Assembly: GCF_001436455.1 (NCBI RefSeq)
Contig: NZ_AYYU01000002.1
Coordinates: 1 to 64,000, forward strand
Reading direction: 5' to 3'
From: Lactobacillus jensenii DSM 20557
GTDB lineage: Bacteria; Bacillota; Bacilli; Lactobacillales; Lactobacillaceae
Length of the DNA stretch: 64,000 bases
The notes under the pieces are model-generated. The model ran no database searches. It saw only the letters and a list, made by a program, of their open reading frames with translations, and had not been told where the DNA came from. Positions 7,820-17,789 of the stretch are shown in pieces; the first letter of the stretch is position 1, and the number at the start of each line of letters is the position of its first letter. The position numbers and the translations under genes are program-made.

Positions 7820-8431
7820 TTAAAGAAGTTTGTTGTAGTATTCAACAACGAGGGCTTCGTTGATTTCTGGTTCCATTTCGTCACGTTCTGGTAAACGAAC
7901 TAAGCTACCAGTTAACTTGTTTTCATCAAATGAAACAAATGATGGACGACTTACAACTGCTTCTAAAGCATCCTTAACTTGTTGTAAGTTCTTTGACTTT
8001 TCCTTCAAGCTGATTTCTTGACCAACTTTTACTTCGTATGAAGGAATGTCAACACGCTTGCCATCAACTAAAATGTGACCGTGGTTTACCAATTGACGAG
8101 CTTGTTCTCTAGTAGTTGCAAGACCTAAACGGTAAACAATGTTGTCCAAACGACGTTCAAGTAATACCATGAAGTTAGTACCGTGTTCACCTTGACGGAT
8201 CTTACCAGCACGGTTGAACAAGTTTCTAAATTGGCGTTCGTTTAAGCCGAACATCCAACGAAGCTTTTGCTTTTCGTGTAATTGCATACCGTATTCTGAA
8301 AGACGACCACGGTTGTTAGGACCATGTTCACCTGGTGCGTAATTACGACGAGCTAATTCCTTACCAGTACCTGAAAGTGAAATACCTAAACGTCTTGAAC
8401 GTTTCCAACTTGGGCCAGTGTATCTTGACAT
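7820..8431 (-). CDS. rpsD: 30S ribosomal protein S4
   Basis: A primary rRNA-binding protein that nucleates 30S assembly at the 5' domain of 16S rRNA. The 203-residue length is normal. It begins [16 protein letters not shown] and contains the S4 RNA-binding domain ([34 protein letters not shown], about residues 91-125). No zinc-binding cysteines are present, as in C-minus S4 proteins. It stands alone with its own promoter and a long structured leader, the arrangement in which S4 represses its own translation in other Firmicutes. A GGAGGAT site lies upstream of the ATG. Confidence 0.97.
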   Translation of the reverse strand: MSRYTGPSWKRSRRLGISLSGTGKELARRNYAPGEHGPNNRGRLSEYGMQLHEKQKLRWMFGLNERQFRNLFNRAGKIRQGEHGTNFMVLLERRLDNIVYRLGLATTREQARQLVNHGHILVDGKRVDIPSYEVKVGQEISLKEKSKNLQQVKDALEAVVSRPSFVSFDENKLTGSLVRLPERDEMEPEINEALVVEYYNKLL

Positions 8432-8608
8432 AAAAATCCTCCATTAAATAAATAAAAAATAATTGATGGAGTAAAATATCTGAAATAAGCTCTGCATTCG
8501 TTCATCTGCAGTTGAACTTTCGCTCATTGCAGCACGAGTTACTAATTCACTAAAACGTCCACAGATGTTGACGAGCTTGCCAACTTATCGCTGCAAATAT
8601 TTTACACG
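8432..8608 (-). promoter_or_regulatory. Structured rpsD leader, probable S4 autoregulatory element
   Basis: The predicted 177-base leader has an 11-base long-range closing stem: GUAAAAUAUUU (8605-8595) pairs with AGAUAUUUUAC (8481-8471) and begins about four bases from the predicted transcript start. The enclosed 113 bases contain several further complementary segments (for example CUGCA/UGCAG). No T-box motif or terminator is present. S4 autoregulation through an rpsD leader is established in Bacillus subtilis; applying it here is inference from position and fold. Confidence 0.6.
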
Positions 8609-8614
8609 ATGACC

Positions 8615-8643
8615 ATTATAGAGATTTTTAAACTTTTTTGCAA
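8615..8643 (-). promoter_or_regulatory. rpsD promoter
   Basis: On the minus strand TTGCAA (8638-8643) and TATAAT (8615-8620) are separated by exactly 17 bases, a near-consensus sigma-A promoter. Confidence 0.85.
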
Positions 8644-8691
8644 GGAATAGCATTAAAAACTATCTTTTATGAATGAAAAAATTGTGTTGTC

Positions 8692-8700
8692 TGTTATAAT
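8692..8700 (+). promoter_or_regulatory. Extended -10 promoter of ezrA
   Basis: TG-T-TATAAT stands 25 bases before the ezrA ATG. The -35 region is poor, as is common with an extended -10. A GGAGGAAA ribosome binding site follows at about 8714-8721. Confidence 0.6.
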
Positions 8701-8724
8701 TAATGGTAGTTTTGGAGGAAAATT

Positions 8725-10458
8725 ATGTCGTCAATACAATCTCTCATTATAATAAGTATTGTCGTTTTGTTGATTGCTGCAACTGGAAGTATGTTAATGC
8801 TCAATCGCCGACAAAGTAAAATTTTATCTTTTTTTGAACAAGATTTAAATGATTTAGAAGATCTCGGTATTTCTGCTGATATTAAAAATCTTGCTCAGAT
8901 GGAATTAGCTGGAGAAAGTCTGAAAACTTTTAATAGTTGGAAGAAAGTTTATGAAAAAGCTAATGAAAAGCTGATTCCAGATTTACATACTAGAATCGAA
9001 CAATGCCAAGAAGTTAATACTCATTACAACTTGTTAAGAGCAAGAAAAGAGATTAAAGCAATTGATTCAGCAATTGATTCGGTATCTGAAGACTTAAATA
9101 AGACAAAAGAAGTTTTCCGACAATTGCTTGAGTCTAATCGCGCCAATAAATTACAATATGATTCTTTAATTAAGATTTATCGTGACATTAGAAAAGAAGT
9201 CTTGGCAGCTTCATTTTATTATGGTCCGGCTTTAGAAAAAATTGAAGATGAACTCAGTGAGCTAGAAAGGCATTTTAATAACGCTAAGAATCTATCTGCT
9301 CAAGGTGATTATATTGAAGGTAAACGTGTTCTTGAAAAGATTGATAAGCGTTTAGCTCACTTAAAAGATTTATTACCTCGAATTAAAAAAGAGCAAAATG
9401 CCATTCAAGATGTTTATCCAGAACAACTTGATGAACTTACAGATGCTTATCGTAAGATGAAGGTTGATAAATTAGCCGTTTCTAAAATTGATTTCTTAGA
9501 AGAAGTGAAGAAACTACAAAACTTACTAGAAGAATCTAAGGACTTAGAATCTCGTTTAGAAATTGAAAAATTAGAAGCTAACAACAATAAACTAGCTAAA
9601 AAAATTGATAGTTTGTATGACATCATCACTAAGGAATATTCAGCCCGTCCATTTGTTCAACAAAATCAAGACAAAATTCTTCGCTTGTTATCTCATTTAG
9701 AAAATGGTTCTAGTCAACTGATTGATAAACTTGAACACATTGATCAAAGCTATGAATTAACACATGGTGAGCTTCAAGAAGCTAAAGATTTGTTAAAAGA
9801 AGTTACCAAAATGGAAGAAAAATATAATTATGATGTTCAGGCTTTGGCTGATGGAGAGGGGGTATATTCAGAAATTAAGGAACGTTGGCTAAAACAGCTT
9901 AAGCGAATAAGTGAAATTGAAAAGCGTGAGCAAGAGTTAGTTGATGAAGTAGATGGGCTTTACGAAGCTGAGAAAATGGCTAATGAGTCCATTGCTGGAT
10001 TTAAACAAGATGTCGCACTGATTTATCGACGTTTGCAAAGAAGAAACTTACCAGGTAAGCCAGATAGTTTTATTCAAATGTATACTTTGGTTGTTAATGA
10101 GATATCTCATACCAGTCAAGAATTAAATCAAGTTAGAATTAATATGGAAAAGATTTCTGAAGAAATGATTCAGATATCAGATGATGTAGATCGTCTAAAA
10201 AAGGAAGCAGATCAAATTATCAATTATGCTGCTTTGGTTGAGTTGACAATGCAATATTCTAATAAATACCGGAGTAATCCAAAAGTAGCTAAAGCTAGAA
10301 GAGCTACGATGGATTTATATAGTAGGGCTTATAATTATAAGGATGCCTTGGATACGATTGCTACAGTGATGGAACAAGTGGAACCTGGAAGTTATCAAAG
10401 AATAGAAAGTGCCTATTATTTTCAACTAAGCACTCCTGAAGATGACCAAGACGATTAA
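8725..10458 (+). CDS. ezrA: Septation ring formation regulator EzrA
   Basis: EzrA is a membrane-anchored negative regulator of FtsZ ring assembly that also links the division and elongation machineries. The 577-residue protein has one N-terminal transmembrane helix (about residues 6-26, LIIISIVVLLIAATGSMLML) with the rest forming long coiled coils of spectrin-like repeats rich in E, K and L. Length is as expected. It is monocistronic, with an extended -10 promoter before it and a terminator at 10503-10528. It fits with the FtsZ, SepF, DivIVA and FtsW genes elsewhere in the window. Confidence 0.93.
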   Translation: MSSIQSLIIISIVVLLIAATGSMLMLNRRQSKILSFFEQDLNDLEDLGISADIKNLAQMELAGESLKTFNSWKKVYEKANEKLIPDLHTRIEQCQEVNTHYNLLRARKEIKAIDSAIDSVSEDLNKTKEVFRQLLESNRANKLQYDSLIKIYRDIRKEVLAASFYYGPALEKIEDELSELERHFNNAKNLSAQGDYIEGKRVLEKIDKRLAHLKDLLPRIKKEQNAIQDVYPEQLDELTDAYRKMKVDKLAVSKIDFLEEVKKLQNLLEESKDLESRLEIEKLEANNNKLAKKIDSLYDIITKEYSARPFVQQNQDKILRLLSHLENGSSQLIDKLEHIDQSYELTHGELQEAKDLLKEVTKMEEKYNYDVQALADGEGVYSEIKERWLKQLKRISEIEKREQELVDEVDGLYEAEKMANESIAGFKQDVALIYRRLQRRNLPGKPDSFIQMYTLVVNEISHTSQELNQVRINMEKISEEMIQISDDVDRLKKEADQIINYAALVELTMQYSNKYRSNPKVAKARRATMDLYSRAYNYKDALDTIATVMEQVEPGSYQRIESAYYFQLSTPEDDQDD

Positions 10459-10459
10459 A

Positions 10460-10488
10460 TTGCTCATTTAGCAATTTTAAGCTAAAAT
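10460..10488 (+). promoter_or_regulatory. Putative promoter upstream of the cysteine desulfurase-thiI operon
   Basis: TTGCTC and TAAAAT are separated by 17 bases just after the ezrA stop. Initiation would be near 10495, so the following hairpin and T-run (10503-10528) would form the first bases of this transcript. Motif-based only. Confidence 0.4.
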
Positions 10489-10502
10489 CAAATAGTTAGA
10501 CA

Positions 10503-10528
10503 AACGACCAAGATCTTGGTCGTTTTTT
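10503..10528 (+). terminator. Intrinsic terminator after ezrA, directly before the desulfurase RBS
   Basis: ACGACCAAG and CTTGGTCGT form a perfect stem with a tiny loop and six Ts follow. It ends 16 bases before the next start codon, so the downstream operon needs read-through, attenuation control or a start inside this short gap. Confidence 0.8.
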
Positions 10529-10544
10529 CGAGGAGATTATTATT

Positions 10545-11699
10545 GTGATTTATTTTGATAATAGTGCGACTACTAGAATTTTCCCTAGTGCTTTAGAGAC
10601 CTACAATAAAGTCAGTGAAGAAATCTGGGGAAATCCCTCAAGTTTACATAAATTAGGAGATCGTGCCCATCAACTGTTGGAAGCATCTCGTAAACAAATT
10701 GCGGGTTTGTTAGAGGTAAAACCTAATGAAATATTTTTCACTAGTTGTGGTTCAGAATCTAATAATTTGGCTATTAAAGAAAGTGCATTAACTAAAAGGG
10801 AATTTGGCAAACATATTATAACTACAAGTGTTGAACATGCTTCTGTTACTAATACTTTTACCGCACTTGAAAATATGGGCTATCGGGTAACTCGCCTTCC
10901 AGTTGATAGTGAAGGCCGAATTAATATTAATGATTTAAGAAACAGCCTTGATAGTGATACAACATTAGTTTCAATTATGGGTGTAAATAATGAGATAGGT
11001 ACTATTCAGCCGATTATTGAAGCAGGAGAGTTACTAGAAAATTATCCTAATATTCATTTTCATGTTGATAATGTCCAAGCATTTGGAAAGAATATTTGGA
11101 ATCAAGTATTTTGCCCAAGAGTTGATTTAATGAGCCTGTCAGCTCATAAATATCATGCGCCAAGAGGTGTGGGTATTCTTTACAAAAAATCTGGCAAGAT
11201 GCTACTTCCATTAATTGATGGTGGTGGTCAGGAAAAAGGTTTGCGCTCAGGTACGGAAAACTTACCGGCAATAGCTGCAACTGCAAAAGCAATGCGCTTA
11301 GTTAGTGAAAAGGCACCCGAAAATTATGAACGTGAATATGCTATTAAGGAGCGAATTTATAATTATCTTGCTGGTAAGCCAGGGATTACAATTTTTTCAC
11401 CACTAAAGTCTAATTTTGCTCCCCATGTTTTGACCTTTTCTTTATTAGGTATTAGAGGGGAAACTTTAGTTCATACTTTAGAACAAAAAGGAATTTACGT
11501 TTCAACTACTAGTGCATGTGCTTCAAAGGTGAGTGAGGAAGCAAGCACTCTAGCAAGTATGAAAGTTGATGAAAAAGTTGCAACAAGTTCGATTAGATTG
11601 AGCTTTGATGCAAGTAATACCTTGCAAGAAGCAGATGAATTTATTAAGGTATTTGATAAGATTTATCGGCATTTTGCTAAAGTTAATCATTTAAGATAG
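10545..11699 (+). CDS. Cysteine desulfurase (NifS/IscS family), ThiI partner
   Basis: A PLP-dependent enzyme that removes sulfur from cysteine as an enzyme-bound persulfide. The fold starts IYFDNSATTR; the PLP lysine is in SAHKYHAPRGVG (about residue 201) and the catalytic cysteine in TTSACAS (about residue 325). At 384 residues it has normal length. The GTG start follows a GAGGAG site. thiI begins nine bases after its stop, as in the Bacillus nifZ-thiI pair, so this enzyme probably supplies sulfur for 4-thiouridine at tRNA position 8. A second desulfurase at 40.7 kb is linked to mnmA instead. No iscU or suf genes are seen in this window. Confidence 0.92.
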   Translation: MIYFDNSATTRIFPSALETYNKVSEEIWGNPSSLHKLGDRAHQLLEASRKQIAGLLEVKPNEIFFTSCGSESNNLAIKESALTKREFGKHIITTSVEHASVTNTFTALENMGYRVTRLPVDSEGRININDLRNSLDSDTTLVSIMGVNNEIGTIQPIIEAGELLENYPNIHFHVDNVQAFGKNIWNQVFCPRVDLMSLSAHKYHAPRGVGILYKKSGKMLLPLIDGGGQEKGLRSGTENLPAIAATAKAMRLVSEKAPENYEREYAIKERIYNYLAGKPGITIFSPLKSNFAPHVLTFSLLGIRGETLVHTLEQKGIYVSTTSACASKVSEEASTLASMKVDEKVATSSIRLSFDASNTLQEADEFIKVFDKIYRHFAKVNHLR

Positions 11700-11708
11700 G
11701 AGTAATTT

Positions 11709-12923
11709 ATGCAATATACTGAAGTTATGGTTCGTTATGGCGAATTATCAACTAAGGGCAAGAATAGAAAGGATTTTATCGGCCGATTAGCTGGTAATGT
11801 TGAAAAAGTTCTTGCTGATTTGGAAAATGTAAAAATTTATCCCAAGCATGATCGGATGCATATCGTTTTGAATGGGGCATCATTTGAAGAAGTTGATCGC
11901 CGCTTGAAGAAAGTTTTTGGTATTCAAACCTATTCACCAGTTATAAGAACTGAGAAAACTCTCGAAGCGATTAAGAAAACAGCACTTGAAATTATGCAAG
12001 CTGTATATAAGTCAGGGATGACCTTTAAAGTAAACACTAAAAGAGCAGATCACCACTTTGAATATGACACTAATCAACTTAATTTAATGGTAGGAGATTA
12101 TTTATTTGATAACTTACAAGATCCTAAAGTTGAGATGAAGCATCCTGATGTCGTATTACGTTTAGAGGTTCGTCAAGATGCTGTTTATATATCTAATCAG
12201 TTATTACATGGACCGGGTGGAATGACAGTTGGTACAGCCGGTAAGGCAGTAATGATGCTTAGTGGGGGAATTGACTCACCAGTTGCATCATATCTTGCCT
12301 TAAAACGCGGTGTTGATATAGAAATGGTCCACTTTTTCAGTCCACCATATACTAGTGACAAAGCTTTAGCTAAGGCTAAAGAATTAACTGGTATTTTGGC
12401 AAATTATTGTGGAAAAATCACTTTTATTGCTGTTCCTTTTGCTGAAATTCAAGAAACTATCAAAGAAAAGTTGCCAGAAGGTTATTTGATGACAATTCAA
12501 CGTCGCTTTATGCTTCGCTTAGCAGATATGATTCGTGAAAAGCGTAAAGGGTTAGCTATTTTTAATGGTGAATCAGTTGGACAAGTTGCTTCACAAACGC
12601 TTGAGTCTATGGCTGCAATAAATAATGTGACAACAACTCCTGTAATTCGTCCTGTTGCGACAATGGATAAAACTGAAATTATTCGTTTAGCAGAAGAAAT
12701 TGGAACTTTTGATTTATCAGTAATGCCATTTGAAGATTGCTGTACAATCTTTGCACCACCACGTCCAAAAACTAAACCAAGAATTGATAAAGCAATCGAA
12801 TACGAAAAGCGTTTAGATGTTGAAGGACTTTTACAAAGGGCAATGGATGGTATTGAAATTAGTACAATTAAACCTAATGAAAAGTTTATTGATGATCAAA
12901 CAGCTGATCAGGACTTACTTTAA
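11709..12923 (+). CDS. thiI: tRNA 4-thiouridine synthase ThiI
   Basis: ThiI adenylates U8 of tRNA and transfers sulfur to it. The 404-residue protein has an N-terminal ferredoxin-like/THUMP region (about residues 1-165, including [10 protein letters not shown] and [12 protein letters not shown]) and a PP-loop ATP pyrophosphatase domain with SGGIDSP (about residues 185-191). The protein ends without the rhodanese domain that carries the second cysteine in the E. coli enzyme, which is normal for Firmicutes; sulfur then comes directly from the adjacent desulfurase. Its stop overlaps the start of the next gene by one base (TAATG). Confidence 0.95.
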   Translation: MQYTEVMVRYGELSTKGKNRKDFIGRLAGNVEKVLADLENVKIYPKHDRMHIVLNGASFEEVDRRLKKVFGIQTYSPVIRTEKTLEAIKKTALEIMQAVYKSGMTFKVNTKRADHHFEYDTNQLNLMVGDYLFDNLQDPKVEMKHPDVVLRLEVRQDAVYISNQLLHGPGGMTVGTAGKAVMMLSGGIDSPVASYLALKRGVDIEMVHFFSPPYTSDKALAKAKELTGILANYCGKITFIAVPFAEIQETIKEKLPEGYLMTIQRRFMLRLADMIREKRKGLAIFNGESVGQVASQTLESMAAINNVTTTPVIRPVATMDKTEIIRLAEEIGTFDLSVMPFEDCCTIFAPPRPKTKPRIDKAIEYEKRLDVEGLLQRAMDGIEISTIKPNEKFIDDQTADQDLL

Positions 12924-13627
12924 TGCGAATTGATAAGTATTTAGCGAATATGAATGTGGGATCTCGAAAAGAGGTTCACAATTTAATTAAGGCTAAAAAA
13001 GTCACTATAAATGAAAAGCTTGTTAAACAAGCTAAACAACAAGTTACTGAAAATGATATGGTTAAAGTTGATAATCAAACTATAACTTATCAGCAATTTC
13101 ATTATTTTATGTTGAATAAACCAACTGGTGTGATTACAGCTACTGAAGATCCACAACAAAAAACTGTGCTTGATTTAATTGCTTCAAAGGATCGATATCC
13201 TGATTTGGCACCTGTAGGACGTCTTGATAAAGATACTACGGGACTATTGCTAATTACTAATGATGGTCAGCTCAATCATAACTTGCTTAGTCCCAAAAAA
13301 CATGTTGCAAAAACCTATTTTGTTGAGTTAGATCAAGAAATAGCTAATGAAGTAGATAGTGCTTTTGCTAAAGGCGTAGCTTTAGCTGATGGTACACAAG
13401 TTGGTTCAGCACAGTTAATTATTGATAAAAGTAATAAAAAGCAAGGTCTTATTACTATTCATGAAGGTAAATTCCATCAGATTAAGAGAATGTTTGGATT
13501 GTTTGATTTAGGTGTGGTAAAACTTAAACGTATAAAAATGGGAAATTTAAGTTTAGATGAAAATTTGCCACAGGGAAAATACCGAGAATTAACTGAAGCA
13601 GAGATATCTGCATTAAAAGATAGTTAG
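12923..13627 (+). CDS. RsuA-family 16S rRNA pseudouridine synthase
   Basis: A 234-residue pseudouridine synthase with an N-terminal S4 RNA-binding domain ([22 protein letters not shown], residues 1 to about 60) and a catalytic domain with the signature GRLDKDTTGLLLITNDG, whose aspartate (about residue 102) is the nucleophile. The pattern fits RsuA, which modifies U516 of 16S rRNA, better than the RluB/E branch, but the target cannot be fixed from sequence alone. It is co-translated with thiI (one-base overlap) and is the last gene before the valS T-box. Confidence 0.88.
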   Translation: MRIDKYLANMNVGSRKEVHNLIKAKKVTINEKLVKQAKQQVTENDMVKVDNQTITYQQFHYFMLNKPTGVITATEDPQQKTVLDLIASKDRYPDLAPVGRLDKDTTGLLLITNDGQLNHNLLSPKKHVAKTYFVELDQEIANEVDSAFAKGVALADGTQVGSAQLIIDKSNKKQGLITIHEGKFHQIKRMFGLFDLGVVKLKRIKMGNLSLDENLPQGKYRELTEAEISALKDS

Positions 13628-13640
13628 TACGTGATTTTTA

Positions 13641-13649
13641 TGTTATACT
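13641..13649 (+). promoter_or_regulatory. Extended -10 promoter of valS
   Basis: TG-T-TATACT lies just after the preceding gene; the -35 region is weak. It would start the T-box leader near 13656. Confidence 0.5.
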
Positions 13650-13655
13650 TTCTTT

Positions 13656-13885
13656 TATAAAACAGCGTAGCCAAGAGGAGAAGTTTTCATTTACAGAGAA
13701 CAGCCATTAATTCTGAGAGGCCAGAAGACTTCGGGTAGCTTGGTCAGCTGATAGATTGAACTAAGAGTAAATTTATCCGGATTAGCACCGTTATCGCTTT
13801 AAGAGAGAGTTAGTATAAATTAGCTCTAACTTAGGTGGTACCGCGGTTAATTAATCGTCCTAGACTTTAGTCTAGGACTTTTTTT
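13656..13885 (+). promoter_or_regulatory. T-box riboswitch leader of valS
   Basis: A tRNA-sensing leader of about 230 bases. The T-box sequence GGTGGTACCGCGG is at 13834-13846 and is followed by an intrinsic terminator (stem 13857-13878, T-run to 13885). Stem I closes with CAGC/GCTG and CCAAG/CTTGG arms (from about 13663 to 13750); the loop between them carries GTC at 13743-13745 followed by A, a plausible valine specifier. Uncharged tRNA-Val should stabilise the antiterminator and allow valS transcription. Class and gene match; specifier placement is by hand. Confidence 0.92.
13857..13885 (+). terminator. T-box-controlled terminator before valS
   Basis: GTCCTAGACT and AGTCTAGGAC form the stem and seven Ts follow, ending 12 bases before the valS start. 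Its formation competes with the T-box antiterminator. Confidence 0.9.
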
Positions 13886-13897
13886 ATGGAGGTAGAA

Positions 13898-16537
13898 ATG
13901 ACAGATTTAGCGCCAAAATACAACCCTAATGAGGTTGAAAAAGGTAGATATCAAACTTGGCTTGATGAAGACTTATTCAAGCCATCTGGTGATAAAAAAG
14001 CTCACCCATATTCAATTGTTATTCCACCACCAAATGTTACTGGTAAGCTTCATTTGGGACATGCTTGGGATACATCAATTCAAGATACTTTAATTCGGTT
14101 GAAGCGGATGCAAGGCTATGACACCCTTTACTTGCCAGGGATGGACCACGCAGGAATTGCAACACAGGCAAAGGTTGAAGCAAAGTTGCGTAAGCAAGGC
14201 TTAGATCGTCACCAAATGGGTCGAGAAAAGTTTGTTAAGCAAGTTTGGGATTGGAAAGATGAATATGCAAATATCATCAAGTCTCAATGGGCAAAATTAG
14301 GACTTTCTCTTGATTACAGCCGTGAACGTTTTACTTTAGACAAGGGACTTTCAAAGGCTGTTAGAAAGGTTTTTGTTCAACTTTATAACGAGGGCTTAAT
14401 CTACCGTGGTCAATATATTATTAACTGGGATCCAAAGCTTGAAACTGCATTAAGTGATATTGAAGTTATTCACAAAGATGACAAGGGTGCCTTTTACCAT
14501 ATTAAGTACCCATTTGTTGATGGTAGTGGCTTTGTTGAAATTGCAACCACTCGTCCTGAAACTATGTTTGGTGACGTTGCGGTTGCAGTTGCTCCTGGGG
14601 ATGAAAGATACAAAGATTTAGTTGGCAAAGAATTAGTCTTACCACTTGTTGGTCGTCATATTCCAATTATTGAAGATCAACACGTTGATCCTGAATTTGG
14701 TACAGGTTTAGTTAAGATTACTCCAGCCCACGATCCTAACGACTTCTTAGTTGGTAACCGTCATGACCTTAAGCGTATTAACGTTATGAACGCTAATGGT
14801 ACTATGAACGAAGAATGTGGCAAGTATACTGGTATGGATCGTTTTGACTGTCGTGAAGCCTTAGTTAAGGATCTTGAAAAAGAAGGTTACTTAATCAAGA
14901 TTGAACCAATCGTTCACTCAGTTGGTCACTCTGAACGAAGCGGTGTTCAAGTTGAACCACGTCTTTCAACTCAATGGTTTGTTAAGATGAAGCCACTTGC
15001 TGAAAAAGCTCTTGAAAATCAAAAGACTGCTGGCAAGATTGATTTTGTTCCAGAAAGATTTAGCCAAACATTTGAACAATGGATGGAAAATGTTCATGAC
15101 TGGGTAATTTCTCGTCAATTATGGTGGGGACACCGAATTCCAGCTTGGTACAATAAAGAAACTGGCGAAATGTACGTTGGCGAAGAAGCACCTAAGGATA
15201 TTGAAAACTGGCGTCAAGATGAAGACGTGCTTGATACTTGGTTCAGTTCGGCTTTATGGCCATTTTCAACTTTAGGTTGGCCTGATGAAAATGCTGAAGA
15301 TTTCAAGCGTTACTTCCCAACCAATGCCTTGGTTACTGGGTACGACATTATCTTCTTCTGGGTATCCAGAATGATTTTCCAAAGTTTGCACTTTACTAAG
15401 CAAAAGCCATTTGACCATGTTGTTCTTCATGGCTTAATTCGTGATGAACAAGGTCGTAAGATGAGTAAGTCTTTGGGTAACGGTATTGACCCAATGGATG
15501 TAATTGATAAATATGGTGCTGATGCTTTACGTTGGTTCTTGCTTAACGGTACAGCTCCTGGTCAGGACACTCGTTTTAGCTACACTAAGATGGATTCTGC
15601 TTGGAACTTCATTAACAAGATTTGGAACGCTTCAAGATTCGTAATTATGAACTTACCTAGCGATGCTAAACCAGCTCATATGCCAGACGTTGCTAAGTTT
15701 GATTTAGCAGATAAGTGGATTTTTGACCGTTTGAACCATACTGTTAAGGAAGTTACTCGTTTATTTGATGAATTCCAATTTGGTGAAGCTGGTAGAGAAA
15801 TGTACAACTTCATTTGGAACGACTTCTGTGACTGGTATATTGAAATTTCTAAGGTTGCATTAAATGGCGATGATGAAGAATTAAAGGCAAGAAAGCAAGA
15901 AAACTTAATCTGGATCTTAGACCAAATCTTGCGTCTCATGCACCCAATTATGCCATTTGTAACTGAAAAGTTATGGTTGTCAATGCCACATGAAGGTAAG
16001 AGTATCTCTGTTGCTAGCTACCCAGTTGCCCACGCCGAATTTGAAAATAATGAAGCTGACAACCAAATGAACTTCATGATTGAAGTTATTAAGGCAGTTA
16101 GAAACATTCGGATGGAAGTTAATGCTCCAATGTCAAGTTCAATTGATATCTTGATTCAACTTGATAAAGCCGCTGACAAGAAGATTTTGGATGACAACAG
16201 TGAATATGTTCAAAACTTCTTACATCCTAAGAAATTAGAAGTTTCAACTGAAATTGCTGCACCAAAATTGGCTAAAACTGCAGTGATTCCAGGTGCTCAA
16301 ATCTTTGTCCCATTAGCTGATATTGTTGATTTAGATGAAGAACTAGCTAAGATGGAAAAAGAAGCTAAGCGTCTTGAAGGCGAAGTTATGCGTGCAAGTA
16401 AGAAACTTTCAAATGAAGGATTTGTTAAGAATGCACCTGAAGCTGTAATTGCAAAGGAAAAAGAAAAACAAGCTGATTATGAAAGTCAGCTTGAAGCAGT
16501 TAAGGCCCGGATGCAAGAATTAAAAGAAAGTCGTTAA
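13898..16537 (+). CDS. valS: Valyl-tRNA synthetase
   Basis: A class I aminoacyl-tRNA synthetase of 879 residues that charges tRNA-Val. Visible are the HIGH-type motif ([11 protein letters not shown], near residue 50), the CP1 editing domain ([11 protein letters not shown]), the KMSKS loop ([11 protein letters not shown]) and a C-terminal coiled coil ([18 protein letters not shown]). I chose the ATG at 13898 because the GGAGGT site (13888-13893) lies just before it; an in-frame ATG at 13886 overlaps that site. folC starts immediately after and is probably co-transcribed. Confidence 0.97.
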   Translation: MTDLAPKYNPNEVEKGRYQTWLDEDLFKPSGDKKAHPYSIVIPPPNVTGKLHLGHAWDTSIQDTLIRLKRMQGYDTLYLPGMDHAGIATQAKVEAKLRKQGLDRHQMGREKFVKQVWDWKDEYANIIKSQWAKLGLSLDYSRERFTLDKGLSKAVRKVFVQLYNEGLIYRGQYIINWDPKLETALSDIEVIHKDDKGAFYHIKYPFVDGSGFVEIATTRPETMFGDVAVAVAPGDERYKDLVGKELVLPLVGRHIPIIEDQHVDPEFGTGLVKITPAHDPNDFLVGNRHDLKRINVMNANGTMNEECGKYTGMDRFDCREALVKDLEKEGYLIKIEPIVHSVGHSERSGVQVEPRLSTQWFVKMKPLAEKALENQKTAGKIDFVPERFSQTFEQWMENVHDWVISRQLWWGHRIPAWYNKETGEMYVGEEAPKDIENWRQDEDVLDTWFSSALWPFSTLGWPDENAEDFKRYFPTNALVTGYDIIFFWVSRMIFQSLHFTKQKPFDHVVLHGLIRDEQGRKMSKSLGNGIDPMDVIDKYGADALRWFLLNGTAPGQDTRFSYTKMDSAWNFINKIWNASRFVIMNLPSDAKPAHMPDVAKFDLADKWIFDRLNHTVKEVTRLFDEFQFGEAGREMYNFIWNDFCDWYIEISKVALNGDDEELKARKQENLIWILDQILRLMHPIMPFVTEKLWLSMPHEGKSISVASYPVAHAEFENNEADNQMNFMIEVIKAVRNIRMEVNAPMSSSIDILIQLDKAADKKILDDNSEYVQNFLHPKKLEVSTEIAAPKLAKTAVIPGAQIFVPLADIVDLDEELAKMEKEAKRLEGEVMRASKKLSNEGFVKNAPEAVIAKEKEKQADYESQLEAVKARMQELKESR

Positions 16538-16538
16538 T

Positions 16539-17789
16539 GTGAAAAAGTTTGATAAGATATCTGAATTCTTAGATTATCTTTATGCCTTACCTAATCTTCA
16601 TCCTAAAAGTGATTTATCTTATATCAAGCGTGTTTTAGCTAAGCTTGATAACCCACAAGATAAGGTGAAGACTATCCATATTACGGGGACCAACGGTAAG
16701 GGGTCAACTTCTTATTACATTAGTAATTTACTCAAAAAGGCCGGTCAAAAGACTGGCCTTTTTGTCTCACCTTATATTAAGGAGTTCAACGAAAGAATTC
16801 AGATTAATGGTAAAAATATTCCAGATTCTGATTTAATTAAGTTAGCTAACCAGGTAGTTGCAGTGATTACCGAAATTCAAAAAGAAGAAGCTGATTTTAA
16901 TTTAGTAACTTTTGAATTTGAAGTAGTTATGGCCTTTTTGTATTTTGCAAAGCAAAATTGTGATTATGCGGTGATTGAAGTTGGCATTGGAGCAAGACGT
17001 GACAAGACTAATGTTATAGTGCCACAAGTGAGTGTTATAACAACAATTGGATTTGATCATGAAGCAATTATTGGACCAACTTTAGCTGATATTGCTAAAG
17101 AAAAAGCTGGAATTATTAAGGAGAAGACTCCAATAGTATTAGGTAATTTGCCTGAAGAGGTTTTACCGATTGTTTTATCTGAGGCTAAGCAAAAAAATGC
17201 ACCTGTATATTTATTTGGACAAGATTTTAAGTTACACACTGGATCAGTATTTGAATTAACTTCAAAACAAAACTATCGTTTTAATCTTCGGCCTCAAGTA
17301 GAGGGTTATGACATTGCACTTAGTGTTAAAGTATTTGAATTGCTAAATCTTCACTTAAGTAAAGCAGAAATTGAAGCAGCAATTAATGAGACGCAAATCC
17401 CGGGGCGTTATCAAGTATTGCAAACTAAACCTCAGATTATTTTAGATGGAGCTCACAATATTCAAGCAATTGAAAATTTATTAGCTTTTGTTCGAAAGGA
17501 AAAGACTTCTGGTAGAGTTTATGTCTTACTAGCAATGATGAAAGATAAAGATATTACCGAGGTTTTAGGCAAGTTTAAAGATGAGCAGGTATTACTAACG
17601 ACTTTGCCATATCCTAGAACAGCTAAGCTAGCTGATTATCACAAGTTAAATGTAACTTTGCCTTTTGAGCAAGACTACTGGCAAGCTTATCTCAATTTGA
17701 AGCAAAAAATGCAATCAAATGATATCCTGGTAGTAACAGGATCATTTTATTTGGTAAGTGCCATTTTGAATAAAGGAGAACAAAAATGA
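16539..17789 (+). CDS. folC: Folylpolyglutamate synthase / dihydrofolate synthase
   Basis: A Mur-ligase-like ATP-dependent enzyme that adds glutamate to folates and possibly to dihydropteroate. The P-loop TGTNGKGST lies near residue 50, followed by the family segments FVSPYIKEFNERIQ, YAVIEVGIGARRD, ITTIGFDHEAIIG and LDGAHNIQAI. Length (416) is typical. The GTG start directly follows valS with only a weak ribosome binding site, suggesting coupling to valS translation. Whether it retains the dihydrofolate synthase activity cannot be told here, and no other folate genes are present in the window. Confidence 0.93.
   Translation: MKKFDKISEFLDYLYALPNLHPKSDLSYIKRVLAKLDNPQDKVKTIHITGTNGKGSTSYYISNLLKKAGQKTGLFVSPYIKEFNERIQINGKNIPDSDLIKLANQVVAVITEIQKEEADFNLVTFEFEVVMAFLYFAKQNCDYAVIEVGIGARRDKTNVIVPQVSVITTIGFDHEAIIGPTLADIAKEKAGIIKEKTPIVLGNLPEEVLPIVLSEAKQKNAPVYLFGQDFKLHTGSVFELTSKQNYRFNLRPQVEGYDIALSVKVFELLNLHLSKAEIEAAINETQIPGRYQVLQTKPQIILDGAHNIQAIENLLAFVRKEKTSGRVYVLLAMMKDKDITEVLGKFKDEQVLLTTLPYPRTAKLADYHKLNVTLPFEQDYWQAYLNLKQKMQSNDILVVTGSFYLVSAILNKGEQK

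Noticed and set aside
8432-8608. T-box riboswitch before rpsD
   Set aside because: There is no GGTGGTACCGCGG-type T-box sequence and no terminator before the start; a ribosomal protein leader is the better reading.
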